NCBI RefSeq assembly: GCF_022761125.1
Contig: NZ_JAKWJR010000007.1
Span: forward strand, 186,001-250,000
DNA: 64,000 nucleotides
Direction of reading: 5' to 3'
Source: Nocardioides sp. SR21
Lineage (GTDB): Bacteria > Actinomycetota > Actinomycetes > Propionibacteriales > Nocardioidaceae
The notes under the pieces are model-generated. The model saw only the letters and a list, made by a program, of their open reading frames with translations. It was not told the origin of the DNA and searched no databases. Shown one piece after another: positions 25,184 through 32,370 of this stretch; the first letter of the stretch is position 1, and every line of letters starts with the position of its first letter. The position numbers and the translations under genes were made by a program.

Positions 25184-26242
25184 ATGAAGCTCGACCTCAC
25201 CGCCGACGCCGTCACGCTGACCGAGCAGCTGGTCAACATCGAGTCGGTCAGCCTGGACGAGCAGGCGATCGCGGACGCGGTCGAGGAGGCGCTGCGCGCG
25301 CTGCCGCACCTGAGCGTCGAGCGGGTCGGCCACACCGTGGTCGCGCGCACCGACCTCGGCCTCGGCGAGCGGGTCGTGATCGCCGGCCACCTCGACACCG
25401 TTCCGCTGAACGACAATCTGCCCGCGCGCCGCGACGGCGACCTGCTGCACGGCCTCGGCACCTGCGACATGAAGGGCGGCGATGCGGTCATCCTCCGGCT
25501 CGCGGCGACCGTGCCTGAGCCGGTCCGCGACGTCACCTACATCCTCTACGAGGCCGAGGAGATCGACGCGAAGTACAACGGGCTGCGCCTGCTCGCGGAG
25601 GCCCGCCCCGACCTGATGGCGGCGGACTTCGCGATCCTGATGGAGCCGTCGAACGCCTCCGTCGAGGCCGGCTGCCAGGGCACCCTGCGCGTCGAGGTCC
25701 GCACGACCGGCGAGCGTGCCCACTCGGCCCGCAGCTGGCGCGGCGTCAACGCCATCCACGGCGCCGCCGAGGTGCTGCGCCGCCTGAACGAGTACGACGC
25801 GCGCAAGCCCGTGATCGACGGCCTCGAGTACCACGAGGGCCTCAACGCGGTGTTCATCCGCGGTGGGGTCGCCGGCAACGTGCTGCCCGACGAGTGCGTG
25901 GTCGAGGTGAACTTCCGGTTCGCACCGGACCGCTCCGAGGCCGAGGCCGAGGCGTTCGTCCGTGAGTTCTTCGAGGGGTACGACGTCACCCTCACCGACT
26001 CCGCACCGGGCGCGCTGCCGGGCCTCGACCTGCCGGCTGCGAAGGCGTTCGTCGAGGCGGTGGGCGGCGAGGTGAACCCGAAGTTCGGGTGGACCGACGT
26101 CGCCAGGTTCAGCGGGCTCGGGGTCCCAGCAGTCAACTACGGCCCGGGCGACCCGATGCTCGCCCACAAGCAGGAGGAGCACGTGCCCGTGGAGCACATC
26201 ACCCGCTGCGAGGACCGACTCCGACGGTGGCTGACCCGGTGA
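25184..26242 (+). CDS. dapE: Succinyl-diaminopimelate desuccinylase (DapE)
   Basis: A 352-residue M20-family di-zinc amidohydrolase that releases succinate and LL-diaminopimelate, the step after DapC. Metal-site motifs are GHLDTVP, GTCDMKGGD, the catalytic pair in YEAEEID, and MEPS; the last ligand is in AHKQEEHV. The dimerisation domain contains GERAHSARSWRGVNA. The ATG at 25184 is supported by similarity of the N terminus to the family; a weak TTGGAT lies six bases upstream. It overlaps the LOG gene by four bases (GTGA). Confidence 0.93.
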   Translation: MKLDLTADAVTLTEQLVNIESVSLDEQAIADAVEEALRALPHLSVERVGHTVVARTDLGLGERVVIAGHLDTVPLNDNLPARRDGDLLHGLGTCDMKGGDAVILRLAATVPEPVRDVTYILYEAEEIDAKYNGLRLLAEARPDLMAADFAILMEPSNASVEAGCQGTLRVEVRTTGERAHSARSWRGVNAIHGAAEVLRRLNEYDARKPVIDGLEYHEGLNAVFIRGGVAGNVLPDECVVEVNFRFAPDRSEAEAEAFVREFFEGYDVTLTDSAPGALPGLDLPAAKAFVEAVGGEVNPKFGWTDVARFSGLGVPAVNYGPGDPMLAHKQEEHVPVEHITRCEDRLRRWLTR

Positions 26243-26970
26243 GGGCCAAGTTCAAGGGGCCGATCATCCAGCGTCGGTCCCAGATCGACGGCTCGACCAC
26301 CGACCAGCGGCTGCTGGACTCACGGGGTGCGTCGGACTGGGTCCACACGGATCCGTGGCGGGTGCTCCGCATGCAGGCCGAGCTGGTCGAGGGCTTCGGT
26401 GCGCTCGCCGAGCTCGGCCCGGCCGTCTCGGTCTTCGGCTCGGCCCGGCTCGGTCCCGACCACCCGTCGTACGCCGTCGCGGAGGTGCTCGGCCGGCGTC
26501 TCGCCGAGGAGGGGTTCACGGTCATCACGGGCGGCGGGCCCGGCGCGATGGAGGCCGCCAACAAGGGCGCCAGTGAGGCCGGCGGCGTCAGCGTCGGGCT
26601 CGGCATCGAGCTCCCGTGGGAGTCGGGCCTCAACGACTGGGTCGACGTCGGCGTCAACTTCCGCTACTTCTTCGCCCGCAAGACCATGTTCGTGAAGTAC
26701 TCGCAGGGCTTCGCGGTGCTGCCGGGCGGCCTGGGCACGCTGGACGAGATGTTCGAGGCGGCCACGCTCGCGCAGACCGGCAAGATCACCAGCTTCCCGA
26801 TCGTGCTGCTCGGCACGGCGTACTGGCAGGGCCTGGTCGACTGGATGCGCGACACCCAGCTCGCGGAGGGCACGATCCGCCAGGAGGACATCGACCGGCT
26901 GGTGCTCACCGACGACGTCGAGGAGGTCGTGGCGCTCATGGTCGCGGCCCGGGAGGTGGACCCCTCGTGA
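26239..26970 (+). CDS. LOG family (TIGR00730) Rossmann-fold nucleotide-binding protein
   Basis: A 243-residue cytoplasmic protein with the signature motifs GGGPGAMEAANKGA and LPGGLGTLDEMFEA of the LOG family, whose studied members release cytokinin bases from riboside 5'-monophosphates or hydrolyse nucleotide monophosphates. The N-terminal 60 residues (VRAKFKGPIIQRRSQIDGS) match the longer actinobacterial subgroup that is typically encoded beside dapE, as here. Both ends overlap neighbouring genes, so dapE, this gene and the DivIVA-like gene are one unit. Confidence 0.9.
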   Translation: MRAKFKGPIIQRRSQIDGSTTDQRLLDSRGASDWVHTDPWRVLRMQAELVEGFGALAELGPAVSVFGSARLGPDHPSYAVAEVLGRRLAEEGFTVITGGGPGAMEAANKGASEAGGVSVGLGIELPWESGLNDWVDVGVNFRYFFARKTMFVKYSQGFAVLPGGLGTLDEMFEAATLAQTGKITSFPIVLLGTAYWQGLVDWMRDTQLAEGTIRQEDIDRLVLTDDVEEVVALMVAAREVDPS

Positions 26971-27248
26971 TGTGGTTCTTCGCGATCCTGGTCGTGCTGG
27001 CGCTCGGCGGCATCGCCCTGGTCGCCGCGGGCCGGGGCGCTCCGCTCGCCGAGGTGTACGACGACCGCCCGGACTCCAGCGTCCCGGCAGCGGGTCCGCT
27101 GACGGCCGACGACCTGCGCCGCGTGCGGTTCTCGCTCGGCTTCCGCGGCTACCGGATGTCCGAGGTCGACGCGCTCCTCGACCGGCTCGCCAGCGAGCTC
27201 GAGGACGCGGACTCGGATCGGGGTCGTGGCGACGAGCCCACGCCGTAG
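26970..27248 (+). CDS. Small membrane protein with DivIVA-type motif
   Basis: A 92-residue protein with one N-terminal membrane helix (about 2-21) followed by LTADDLRRVRFSLGFRGYRM and SEVDALLDRLASELE, the short DivIVA/Wag31-type motif that in larger proteins mediates polar or septal localisation. The ATG overlaps the LOG stop (TGATG); a GTG one codon earlier is also possible. Position after dapE in an envelope-related operon suggests a link to cell-wall growth. Confidence 0.8.
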   Translation: MWFFAILVVLALGGIALVAAGRGAPLAEVYDDRPDSSVPAAGPLTADDLRRVRFSLGFRGYRMSEVDALLDRLASELEDADSDRGRGDEPTP

Positions 27249-27263
27249 GGCACACTTCGCTCC

Positions 27264-27689
27264 GTGTCGACCGAGGTGATCGTCTACGTCCTGACGGCTC
27301 TGGCTGCCGTCGTGGTCGTGCTGACCCAGGTCCGGCTGGCGCGCTCCGAGGGCGGGGCCGGGCGCCACGACGTCGGTCGGGGACTGGTCCATGCGCACAC
27401 CGTCACCGGCGTGATCGCGCTGGTGCTGTGGGTCGCGTTCCTGGCCGCGCCGGACGACTCCGCGCTCGGCGGTGACGCGATCGGGATCGCCGCGATCGCG
27501 TTCTGGTGGATCGTGGTCGTGCTCGGCCTGCTGATCCTCGCCCGCTGGCTGCCGAGCCGCGGCAAGCACTCCTCGGGTGGCCACGAGGACACCTGGTCCG
27601 ACGGGCCGGGGCTCTCGATCCTGGCCCACGTCGGGATGCTCGTCGGCGTCGGCGTCTTCACCTGGGCCTACCTCACCGCGCACGTGTGA
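27264..27689 (+). CDS. Conserved polytopic membrane protein of unknown function
   Basis: A 141-residue protein with four predicted membrane helices (about 4-22, 48-65, 72-93 and 118-138) and histidines facing the loops (GRGLVHAHTVTG, GKHSSGGHEDTW). It begins 15 bp after the DivIVA-like gene, with a GTG start, and may be co-transcribed with it. I recognise no domain. Confidence 0.7.
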   Translation: MSTEVIVYVLTALAAVVVVLTQVRLARSEGGAGRHDVGRGLVHAHTVTGVIALVLWVAFLAAPDDSALGGDAIGIAAIAFWWIVVVLGLLILARWLPSRGKHSSGGHEDTWSDGPGLSILAHVGMLVGVGVFTWAYLTAHV

Positions 27690-27705
27690 CCTAGGCTCGC
27701 TGCCC

Positions 27706-28452
27706 ATGCGTCTCGGGACCCTGCCCACGACCCTGTCTCTCGGCATCGCTCTCGCCGTCGGCCTGGCCGCGCCGTCGTACGCCGTCCGTGCGCCCGACGA
27801 ACGACCCGCGGTCGTGCAGAAGGCGGTCATCGGGAAGTCCGTGCAGGGCCGGCCGATCAAGGCGTTCCGCCTCGGTGAGCGCGGCAAGACCAAGGTGCTG
27901 CTGATCTCGACGATGCACGGCGACGAGAACGACACCCACCGGATCCTGACGAGCCTGCGCGACCGGCGCCCGATCCACGGCCTGAACCTGTGGGTGCTCC
28001 CGGTCTACAACCCCGACGGGCTGGCCCGCGGGACCCGCAAGAACGCCCACGAGGTCGACCTGAACCGGAACTTCCCGTACCGGTGGGCCGACCTCGACGG
28101 CAGCTACGAGTCCGGCCCGCGCGCCGGCTCCGAGCCCGAGACCCGCGCCGTGATGAAGTTCCTGAAGAAGATCCGGCCGCGCTGGATCATCAGCTTCCAC
28201 CAGCCCCTGAACGGCGTCGACACCGACACCAAGGACGAGCGCTTCGCCGCCCGGGTCGCCGACCGGCTGAACCTGCCGCGCAAGTCGTTCACCTGCGGCG
28301 GCGTCTGCCACGGCACGATGACCGGTTGGTACAACCACCACTTCCGCGGCGCCGCCCTGACCGTCGAGTACGGCTCGAACCCGCCGCGGCGGCTGATGCA
28401 GCGGATCGCGCCCCGTCAGGTCCTCTCCATCTGGGGCGCGCACCGCCGCTAG
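27706..28452 (+). CDS. Secreted M14 family zinc carboxypeptidase
   Basis: A 248-residue exported peptidase with a signal peptide ending near residue 26 (SYA). The M14 zinc site is intact: His71 and Glu74 in HGDEN, His165 in SFHQPLNG; the catalytic Glu222 is in TVEYGSN, and VDLNRNFP carries substrate-binding residues. The family member closest in layout is MpaA-type murein peptide amidase, so it probably trims cell-wall peptides outside the membrane. TAGGCT (27692-27697) eight bases before the ATG suggests a leaderless transcript. Confidence 0.85.
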   Translation: MRLGTLPTTLSLGIALAVGLAAPSYAVRAPDERPAVVQKAVIGKSVQGRPIKAFRLGERGKTKVLLISTMHGDENDTHRILTSLRDRRPIHGLNLWVLPVYNPDGLARGTRKNAHEVDLNRNFPYRWADLDGSYESGPRAGSEPETRAVMKFLKKIRPRWIISFHQPLNGVDTDTKDERFAARVADRLNLPRKSFTCGGVCHGTMTGWYNHHFRGAALTVEYGSNPPRRLMQRIAPRQVLSIWGAHRR

Positions 28453-28497
28453 GTGGTGTCGAGGCTCCTGGCTGGCGCTCGTCGCACCTCAACCACC
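28453..28497. repeat. Dispersed inverted repeat (GGTGGT...ACCACC)
   Basis: A small element with outer arms GGTGGT/ACCACC, GTCGAGG near one end and ACCTCAAC near the other, and CTGGCGCTCGTC in its centre. It separates the converging M14 peptidase and enoyl-CoA hydratase genes and is related in form to the one after ileS and to sequence near 56775-56790. Confidence 0.6.
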
Positions 28498-28503
28498 CTG
28501 CCG

Positions 28504-29298
28504 CTAGCGCCCCTCGAAGACCGGCTTCTCCTTCGCCACGAACGCCGCGACCGCGGCCTGGTGGTCGGCGGTCGCGCCGGTCTTGGTCATCATCGCGCTC
28601 TCCAGCTCCAGCGACTCCTCGAGCGAGTGGCCGGCGGCGTACACGACGGACTGGCGGATCGCGCCGAGCGCGACCGTCGGTCCGGCCGCGAGTCGCGACG
28701 CCAGGGCGCCCACCTCGGCCGCGAGCTGGTCGGCGGGGACGACCTTGGTGGCCAGGCCGAGCTCGAGGGCGTCGGCCGCCGGCACGGTGGACGGGAAGTA
28801 CAGCAGCTCCAGCGCCTTGGCGCGGCCGACGAGCCGCTGCAGGTGGTAGCTGGCGCCGGTGTCGCACGACAGCGCGACGTTGGCGAACGCCAGGTTGAAC
28901 CCGGCGGTGTCGGCCACGATCCGCAGGTCGCAGGCGAACGCGAGGCTCGCGCCCGCGCCGGCCGCGACGCCGTTCACCGCGGCGATCACCGGCTTGGGCA
29001 TGGTGGCCAGCGCGGTGACGGTCGGGTTGTAGTGGTCGTCGACGGTGGTGAACAGCGCGTCGCTGCCGCCGTTGTGCAGCAGCTCGATGTGCTCCTTGAG
29101 GTCCTGCCCGGTGCAGAACGCCTTGCCGGTGCCGGTCAGCACCACGCAGCGGACGGCGTCGTCCTCGGCGACCTGGTGCACGGTGTCGCGCAGCAGCTCC
29201 TTGGTCGCGATGTTGAGGCTGTTGTACGCCTCCGGCCGGTTCAGCGTGATGGTCGCGACGCCGTCGGTCAGGTCCAACAGCACAGGGGAGTCGGTCAT
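28504..29298 (-). CDS. Enoyl-CoA hydratase/isomerase family protein
   Basis: A 264-residue crotonase-fold enzyme. Landmarks are ITLNRPEAYNSLN, TGTGKAFCTGQDLKE (oxyanion loop) and the second oxyanion region AAVNGVAAGAGASLAFACDL. Downstream NVALSCDTGASYHLQRLVGRAKALELL is close to PaaG-type isomerases of phenylacetate catabolism, in which Asp in CDTGAS would be the catalytic acid. It follows a paaX-family regulator gene by 29 bp on the same strand, which supports a role in aromatic-acid or fatty acid beta-oxidation. Confidence 0.88.
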   Translation of the reverse strand: MTDSPVLLDLTDGVATITLNRPEAYNSLNIATKELLRDTVHQVAEDDAVRCVVLTGTGKAFCTGQDLKEHIELLHNGGSDALFTTVDDHYNPTVTALATMPKPVIAAVNGVAAGAGASLAFACDLRIVADTAGFNLAFANVALSCDTGASYHLQRLVGRAKALELLYFPSTVPAADALELGLATKVVPADQLAAEVGALASRLAAGPTVALGAIRQSVVYAAGHSLEESLELESAMMTKTGATADHQAAVAAFVAKEKPVFEGR

Positions 29299-29327
29299 GC
29301 CCCGCAGTCTGTCAGGCGCTCCCCGGG

Positions 29328-30104
29328 TCAAGCACCGAGGCAGCGGGCGACGAACCGGTCGGTCCCGGGCTTGAGCCGGCTCGCCTCGTCGGCGAACAGC
29401 CGCGCGGCCTCGTGCCCGGGCCAGTCCTCGGGCAGCAGCGCGTCGGGCAGCCCCGGGTCGGCGAACAGGAACTTCCGCCACTCGTGGACCAGGTGGAAGC
29501 GCGCGGCGAACGCCGCCTCGTCCTCGTCGTCGTGCGCCGCGAAGTGCTGGTCGACCAGGTCGCCGGCCGCGCGTAGCCAGCCGTCGTACGACGACCGCAG
29601 CCCGTCGAGGTCCCACGCGCCGGTCGGCTCGGGGTCGAACCGGTCGGCCCGCGCGACGCGCACGGTCGCACCCTCGCGCTCGACCACGGACGCCAGCTCG
29701 GCCCGGGGGTAGGGGCTGACCCAGACGCCGTCGCTCAGCTCGGCGTACCCGAGGAACGTCAGCCCGGCGCGGAGCCGCGCCCGCGCCGCGCGGCTGTCGG
29801 GGGCGGAGACGAAGGCGAGGTGCCAGTGGCCGTCCCAGGCGGGGACCTGGCGCCGGTAGACCCGGTTGCCGGCCTCGTCGAGGCGCCGGTTGGCCCGCTC
29901 GCTGGTGCGGTAGCCGCGACCGCCGGCCAGCTGGACCGGCTCGAGCCAGCCCTGCATGACCATCCGGGAGATCGCGGTGCGGACCGCGGGAGCGGCGATC
30001 CCGACCGGGTCGAGCATCCGGACGACGGCCGCGACGGGCGCCTCGCTGCCGCGGGCGCGCAGGTGGTCGCCGTACACGTCGAAGAGCGCCGAGCGGGCCT
30101 GCAT
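29328..30104 (-). CDS. PaaX family transcriptional regulator
   Basis: A 258-residue protein with the PaaX arrangement: an N-terminal winged helix (about 1-75; SALFDVYGDHLRARG, AVRTAISRMVMQGWLEP), the central domain YRRQVPAWDGHWHLAFV, and the C-terminal PaaX domain with FHLVHEWRKFLFADPGLPDALLP. PaaX proteins repress phenylacetate catabolism genes and respond to phenylacetyl-CoA. Here it precedes an enoyl-CoA hydratase of the PaaG type, but no other paa genes are nearby, so the effector may differ. Confidence 0.88.
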   Translation of the reverse strand: MQARSALFDVYGDHLRARGSEAPVAAVVRMLDPVGIAAPAVRTAISRMVMQGWLEPVQLAGGRGYRTSERANRRLDEAGNRVYRRQVPAWDGHWHLAFVSAPDSRAARARLRAGLTFLGYAELSDGVWVSPYPRAELASVVEREGATVRVARADRFDPEPTGAWDLDGLRSSYDGWLRAAGDLVDQHFAAHDDEDEAAFAARFHLVHEWRKFLFADPGLPDALLPEDWPGHEAARLFADEASRLKPGTDRFVARCLGA

Positions 30105-30254
30105 GGCAGGAGTCTGCCAGCCGGATCGGGTCCCGGACCTCGCCCTGTGCTCCAAGTCACCGCTCGATGAGGGATACTGGTCTACACGGATGGCGCGGGG
30201 AGGGGCTGTTTCTGGCTTCCTCCTGGCTCGAGAACGGAAAAGGAAGGTGCGCGG

Positions 30255-30422
30255 ATGGCGGCGATGAAGCCGCGGACGGGCGACGGTCCGCTGGAGGTCA
30301 CCAAGGAAGGACGCGGCATCGTGATGCGCGTCCCGCTCGAGGGCGGTGGCCGCCTCGTTGTCGAGCTCAACGCCGAAGAGGCCGGCGCTCTCGGAAATGC
30401 CCTCAAGGACGTCGTCGGCTGA
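30255..30422 (+). CDS. DUF3117 domain protein
   Basis: A 55-residue protein beginning MAAMKPRTGDGPLEVTKEGR and ending ALGNALKDVVG. This is the very highly conserved DUF3117 protein of actinomycetes, with little variation across genera. GGAAGG lies seven to ten bases before the ATG. The pepA gene starts five bases after its stop, so the two are co-transcribed. Function unknown; its strong conservation implies a housekeeping role. Confidence 0.93.
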   Translation: MAAMKPRTGDGPLEVTKEGRGIVMRVPLEGGGRLVVELNAEEAGALGNALKDVVG

Positions 30423-30426
30423 CACC

Positions 30427-31980
30427 GTGCCGACAACCGTTCGCCCCACTCTCCCGGCGCAGGTAGCACCTCCGGAGTTCGCGCTCAGTGAGGTGCTGCC
30501 GCATGCCGTCGTGGGGGTGGACGTCGTCGCCGTGCCGGTCCTGCCGGCCGACGACGAGGGCGGTCCCGTGGTCCTCGGGCCCGGTGCCGAGCAGCTCGCC
30601 GACCAGCTCGGCGTGGACCTGCTCGGTGTCCTCGAGCTGAGCTCGGCGACCGGCGCGGCCGGCGAGGTCACGACGATCCCGGTCCCGCTCGGCAGCCCCG
30701 AGAACGCCGCTCTGCGGCTGGTGCTCCTGGTCGGTGTCGGCGCGCAGTGCTCCCAGGACCTGCGGCGCGCCGGCGCTGCCGTGGCTCGGGCCTGCCGGGG
30801 CCGCGACGCGATCGCCACCTCGGTGGCCGCGATCGCCGAGGAGGACGGCATCGAGGCGTTCGTCGTCGGGGCCATGCTCGGCTCCTTCGTCTTCACCTGG
30901 CGCTCGGGTCCGCCGGAGCACCGCCCGGTGGCCCGCGTGGTGCTCGCCGACCTGCCCGGCGCCCTGGCGCCGCTGCTGACCCGCGCGGTCGCCATCGGCG
31001 GCGCGGGCTGGCGATCGCGGATGCTCTGCACGGTCCCCTCGAACCTCAAGAACCCGCCCTGGCTGGCCGAGCAGGCCGTCGAGATCGGGGCGGAGGCCGG
31101 CCTCGAGGTCACGGTCTGGGACGAGAAGCGGCTGACCGCGGACGGGTTCGGCGGCCTGCTGGCCGTCGGCCGCGCGTCCGAGTCGCCGCCCCGGCTGATC
31201 CGGATCGACTACACCCCGCGCAAGGCGGGCCGGCGTACTCCCACGGTCGCGCTGGTCGGCAAGGGCATCACCTTCGACACCGGCGGGCTCTCGATCAAGC
31301 CCGGCGAGGCGATGGCCAACATGAAGCGCGACATGACCGGCGGCGCGGTCGTGATGGCCACGATGGCCGCGCTCGCGGCCGTCGGCTGCCCGGTCCGCGT
31401 CGTCGGCCTGGTCGCGGCCGCCGAGAACTCCGTCGGCGGCGACGCGATGCGTCCCGGCGACGTGATCTCCCACTACGGCGGTCGCACCAGCGAGGTGACC
31501 AACACCGACGCCGAGGGCCGCCTGGTCCTCGCCGACGCCCTGGCGTACGCCGTCGAGGTGGTGCGCCCCGACGTGATCGTCGACGTCGCCACCCTCACCG
31601 GCGCCATGAAGGTCGCCCTCGGCCAGCAGGTCGGGGGCTTCTTCTCGACCGACGAGTCGCTCGCCGCCACTCTGCGGGCCGCGAGCGTGGCCGCCGGTGA
31701 GCCGCTGTGGCGGTTCCCGCTCACCGACGCCTACGAGGGCAAGCTGGTCTCGACGGTCGCAGACTCCGACAACGCCCCGAACGGCCCCGGCGCGATCACC
31801 GCGGCGCTGTTCCTCCAGCACTTCGTCGGGGACGTCCCCTGGGCGCACCTCGACATCGCCTCGGTGGGAGACGCCCCCGAGGACTCGTTCGAGTGGACGA
31901 CCGGACCGACCGGCTTCGGCGCCCGGGCGCTGCTGCAGTGGCTCGGGTCGGAGCGACCGATGGAAGGGATCGGCCGATGA
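30427..31980 (+). CDS. pepA: Leucyl aminopeptidase (M17)
   Basis: A 517-residue cytoplasmic di-metal aminopeptidase. The catalytic domain carries GKGITFDTGGLSIKP (Lys279), the Asp/Glu ligands and the M17 signature NTDAEGRL (359-366). The N-terminal domain (about 1-190) is divergent, as usual. It releases N-terminal residues from peptides in turnover. The GTG at 30427 lies five bases after the DUF3117 stop, and its end overlaps the next start (ATGA), giving a three-gene unit. Confidence 0.93.
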   Translation: MPTTVRPTLPAQVAPPEFALSEVLPHAVVGVDVVAVPVLPADDEGGPVVLGPGAEQLADQLGVDLLGVLELSSATGAAGEVTTIPVPLGSPENAALRLVLLVGVGAQCSQDLRRAGAAVARACRGRDAIATSVAAIAEEDGIEAFVVGAMLGSFVFTWRSGPPEHRPVARVVLADLPGALAPLLTRAVAIGGAGWRSRMLCTVPSNLKNPPWLAEQAVEIGAEAGLEVTVWDEKRLTADGFGGLLAVGRASESPPRLIRIDYTPRKAGRRTPTVALVGKGITFDTGGLSIKPGEAMANMKRDMTGGAVVMATMAALAAVGCPVRVVGLVAAAENSVGGDAMRPGDVISHYGGRTSEVTNTDAEGRLVLADALAYAVEVVRPDVIVDVATLTGAMKVALGQQVGGFFSTDESLAATLRAASVAAGEPLWRFPLTDAYEGKLVSTVADSDNAPNGPGAITAALFLQHFVGDVPWAHLDIASVGDAPEDSFEWTTGPTGFGARALLQWLGSERPMEGIGR

Positions 31981-32315
31981 ACGGCATGACCGTGCGGTGG
32001 TCGCTCGCCGACGCGCCCGACGGCGTCGAGGAGGAGCTCGCGTCGTACGTCGCCGGCACCTCACACGCGCGCTTCTCCGCGATGGACGGCCTGCACATTA
32101 AGGTGTGGCGCTGCGTCCCGGGTGAGTGGTTCGAGGGTTGCTACGTCTTCGACACCGACGAGGAGCGGGCTGCTTTCCAGGCGGAGTTCACCGCGAACGC
32201 CGCCACGGTCCCCGGCTCGCAGATGGTCGGCAGCCCGCCGATGCTGATCGAGGCGTGCGAGATCGTCGCGGTCGCGGAGGGTGCTGCCGGCTTCCGGGCC
32301 GCCCCGCGCTTCTGA
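31977..32315 (+). CDS. Conserved hypothetical protein, possibly a dimeric alpha/beta-barrel protein
   Basis: A 112-residue protein overlapping pepA by four bases. The sequence TVRWSLADAPDGVEEELASY ... HIKVWRCVPGEWFEGCYVFDTDEERAAFQAEF resembles the YdhR-like ferredoxin-fold (putative monooxygenase-type) proteins in length and strand pattern, but no catalytic residues are certain. Its coupling to pepA suggests shared expression only. Confidence 0.65.
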   Translation: MNGMTVRWSLADAPDGVEEELASYVAGTSHARFSAMDGLHIKVWRCVPGEWFEGCYVFDTDEERAAFQAEFTANAATVPGSQMVGSPPMLIEACEIVAVAEGAAGFRAAPRF

Positions 32316-32370
32316 GCGTTTCCGCCGAATTCGGGGACAGCCCGGCGGCGGCTGTGGTCGGCTGTCAGCC

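Noticed and set aside
28504..30104. A phenylacetate degradation cluster
   Set aside because: Only a PaaX-family regulator and one PaaG-like hydratase are present; no paaABCDE, paaK or paaZ genes are in the window.
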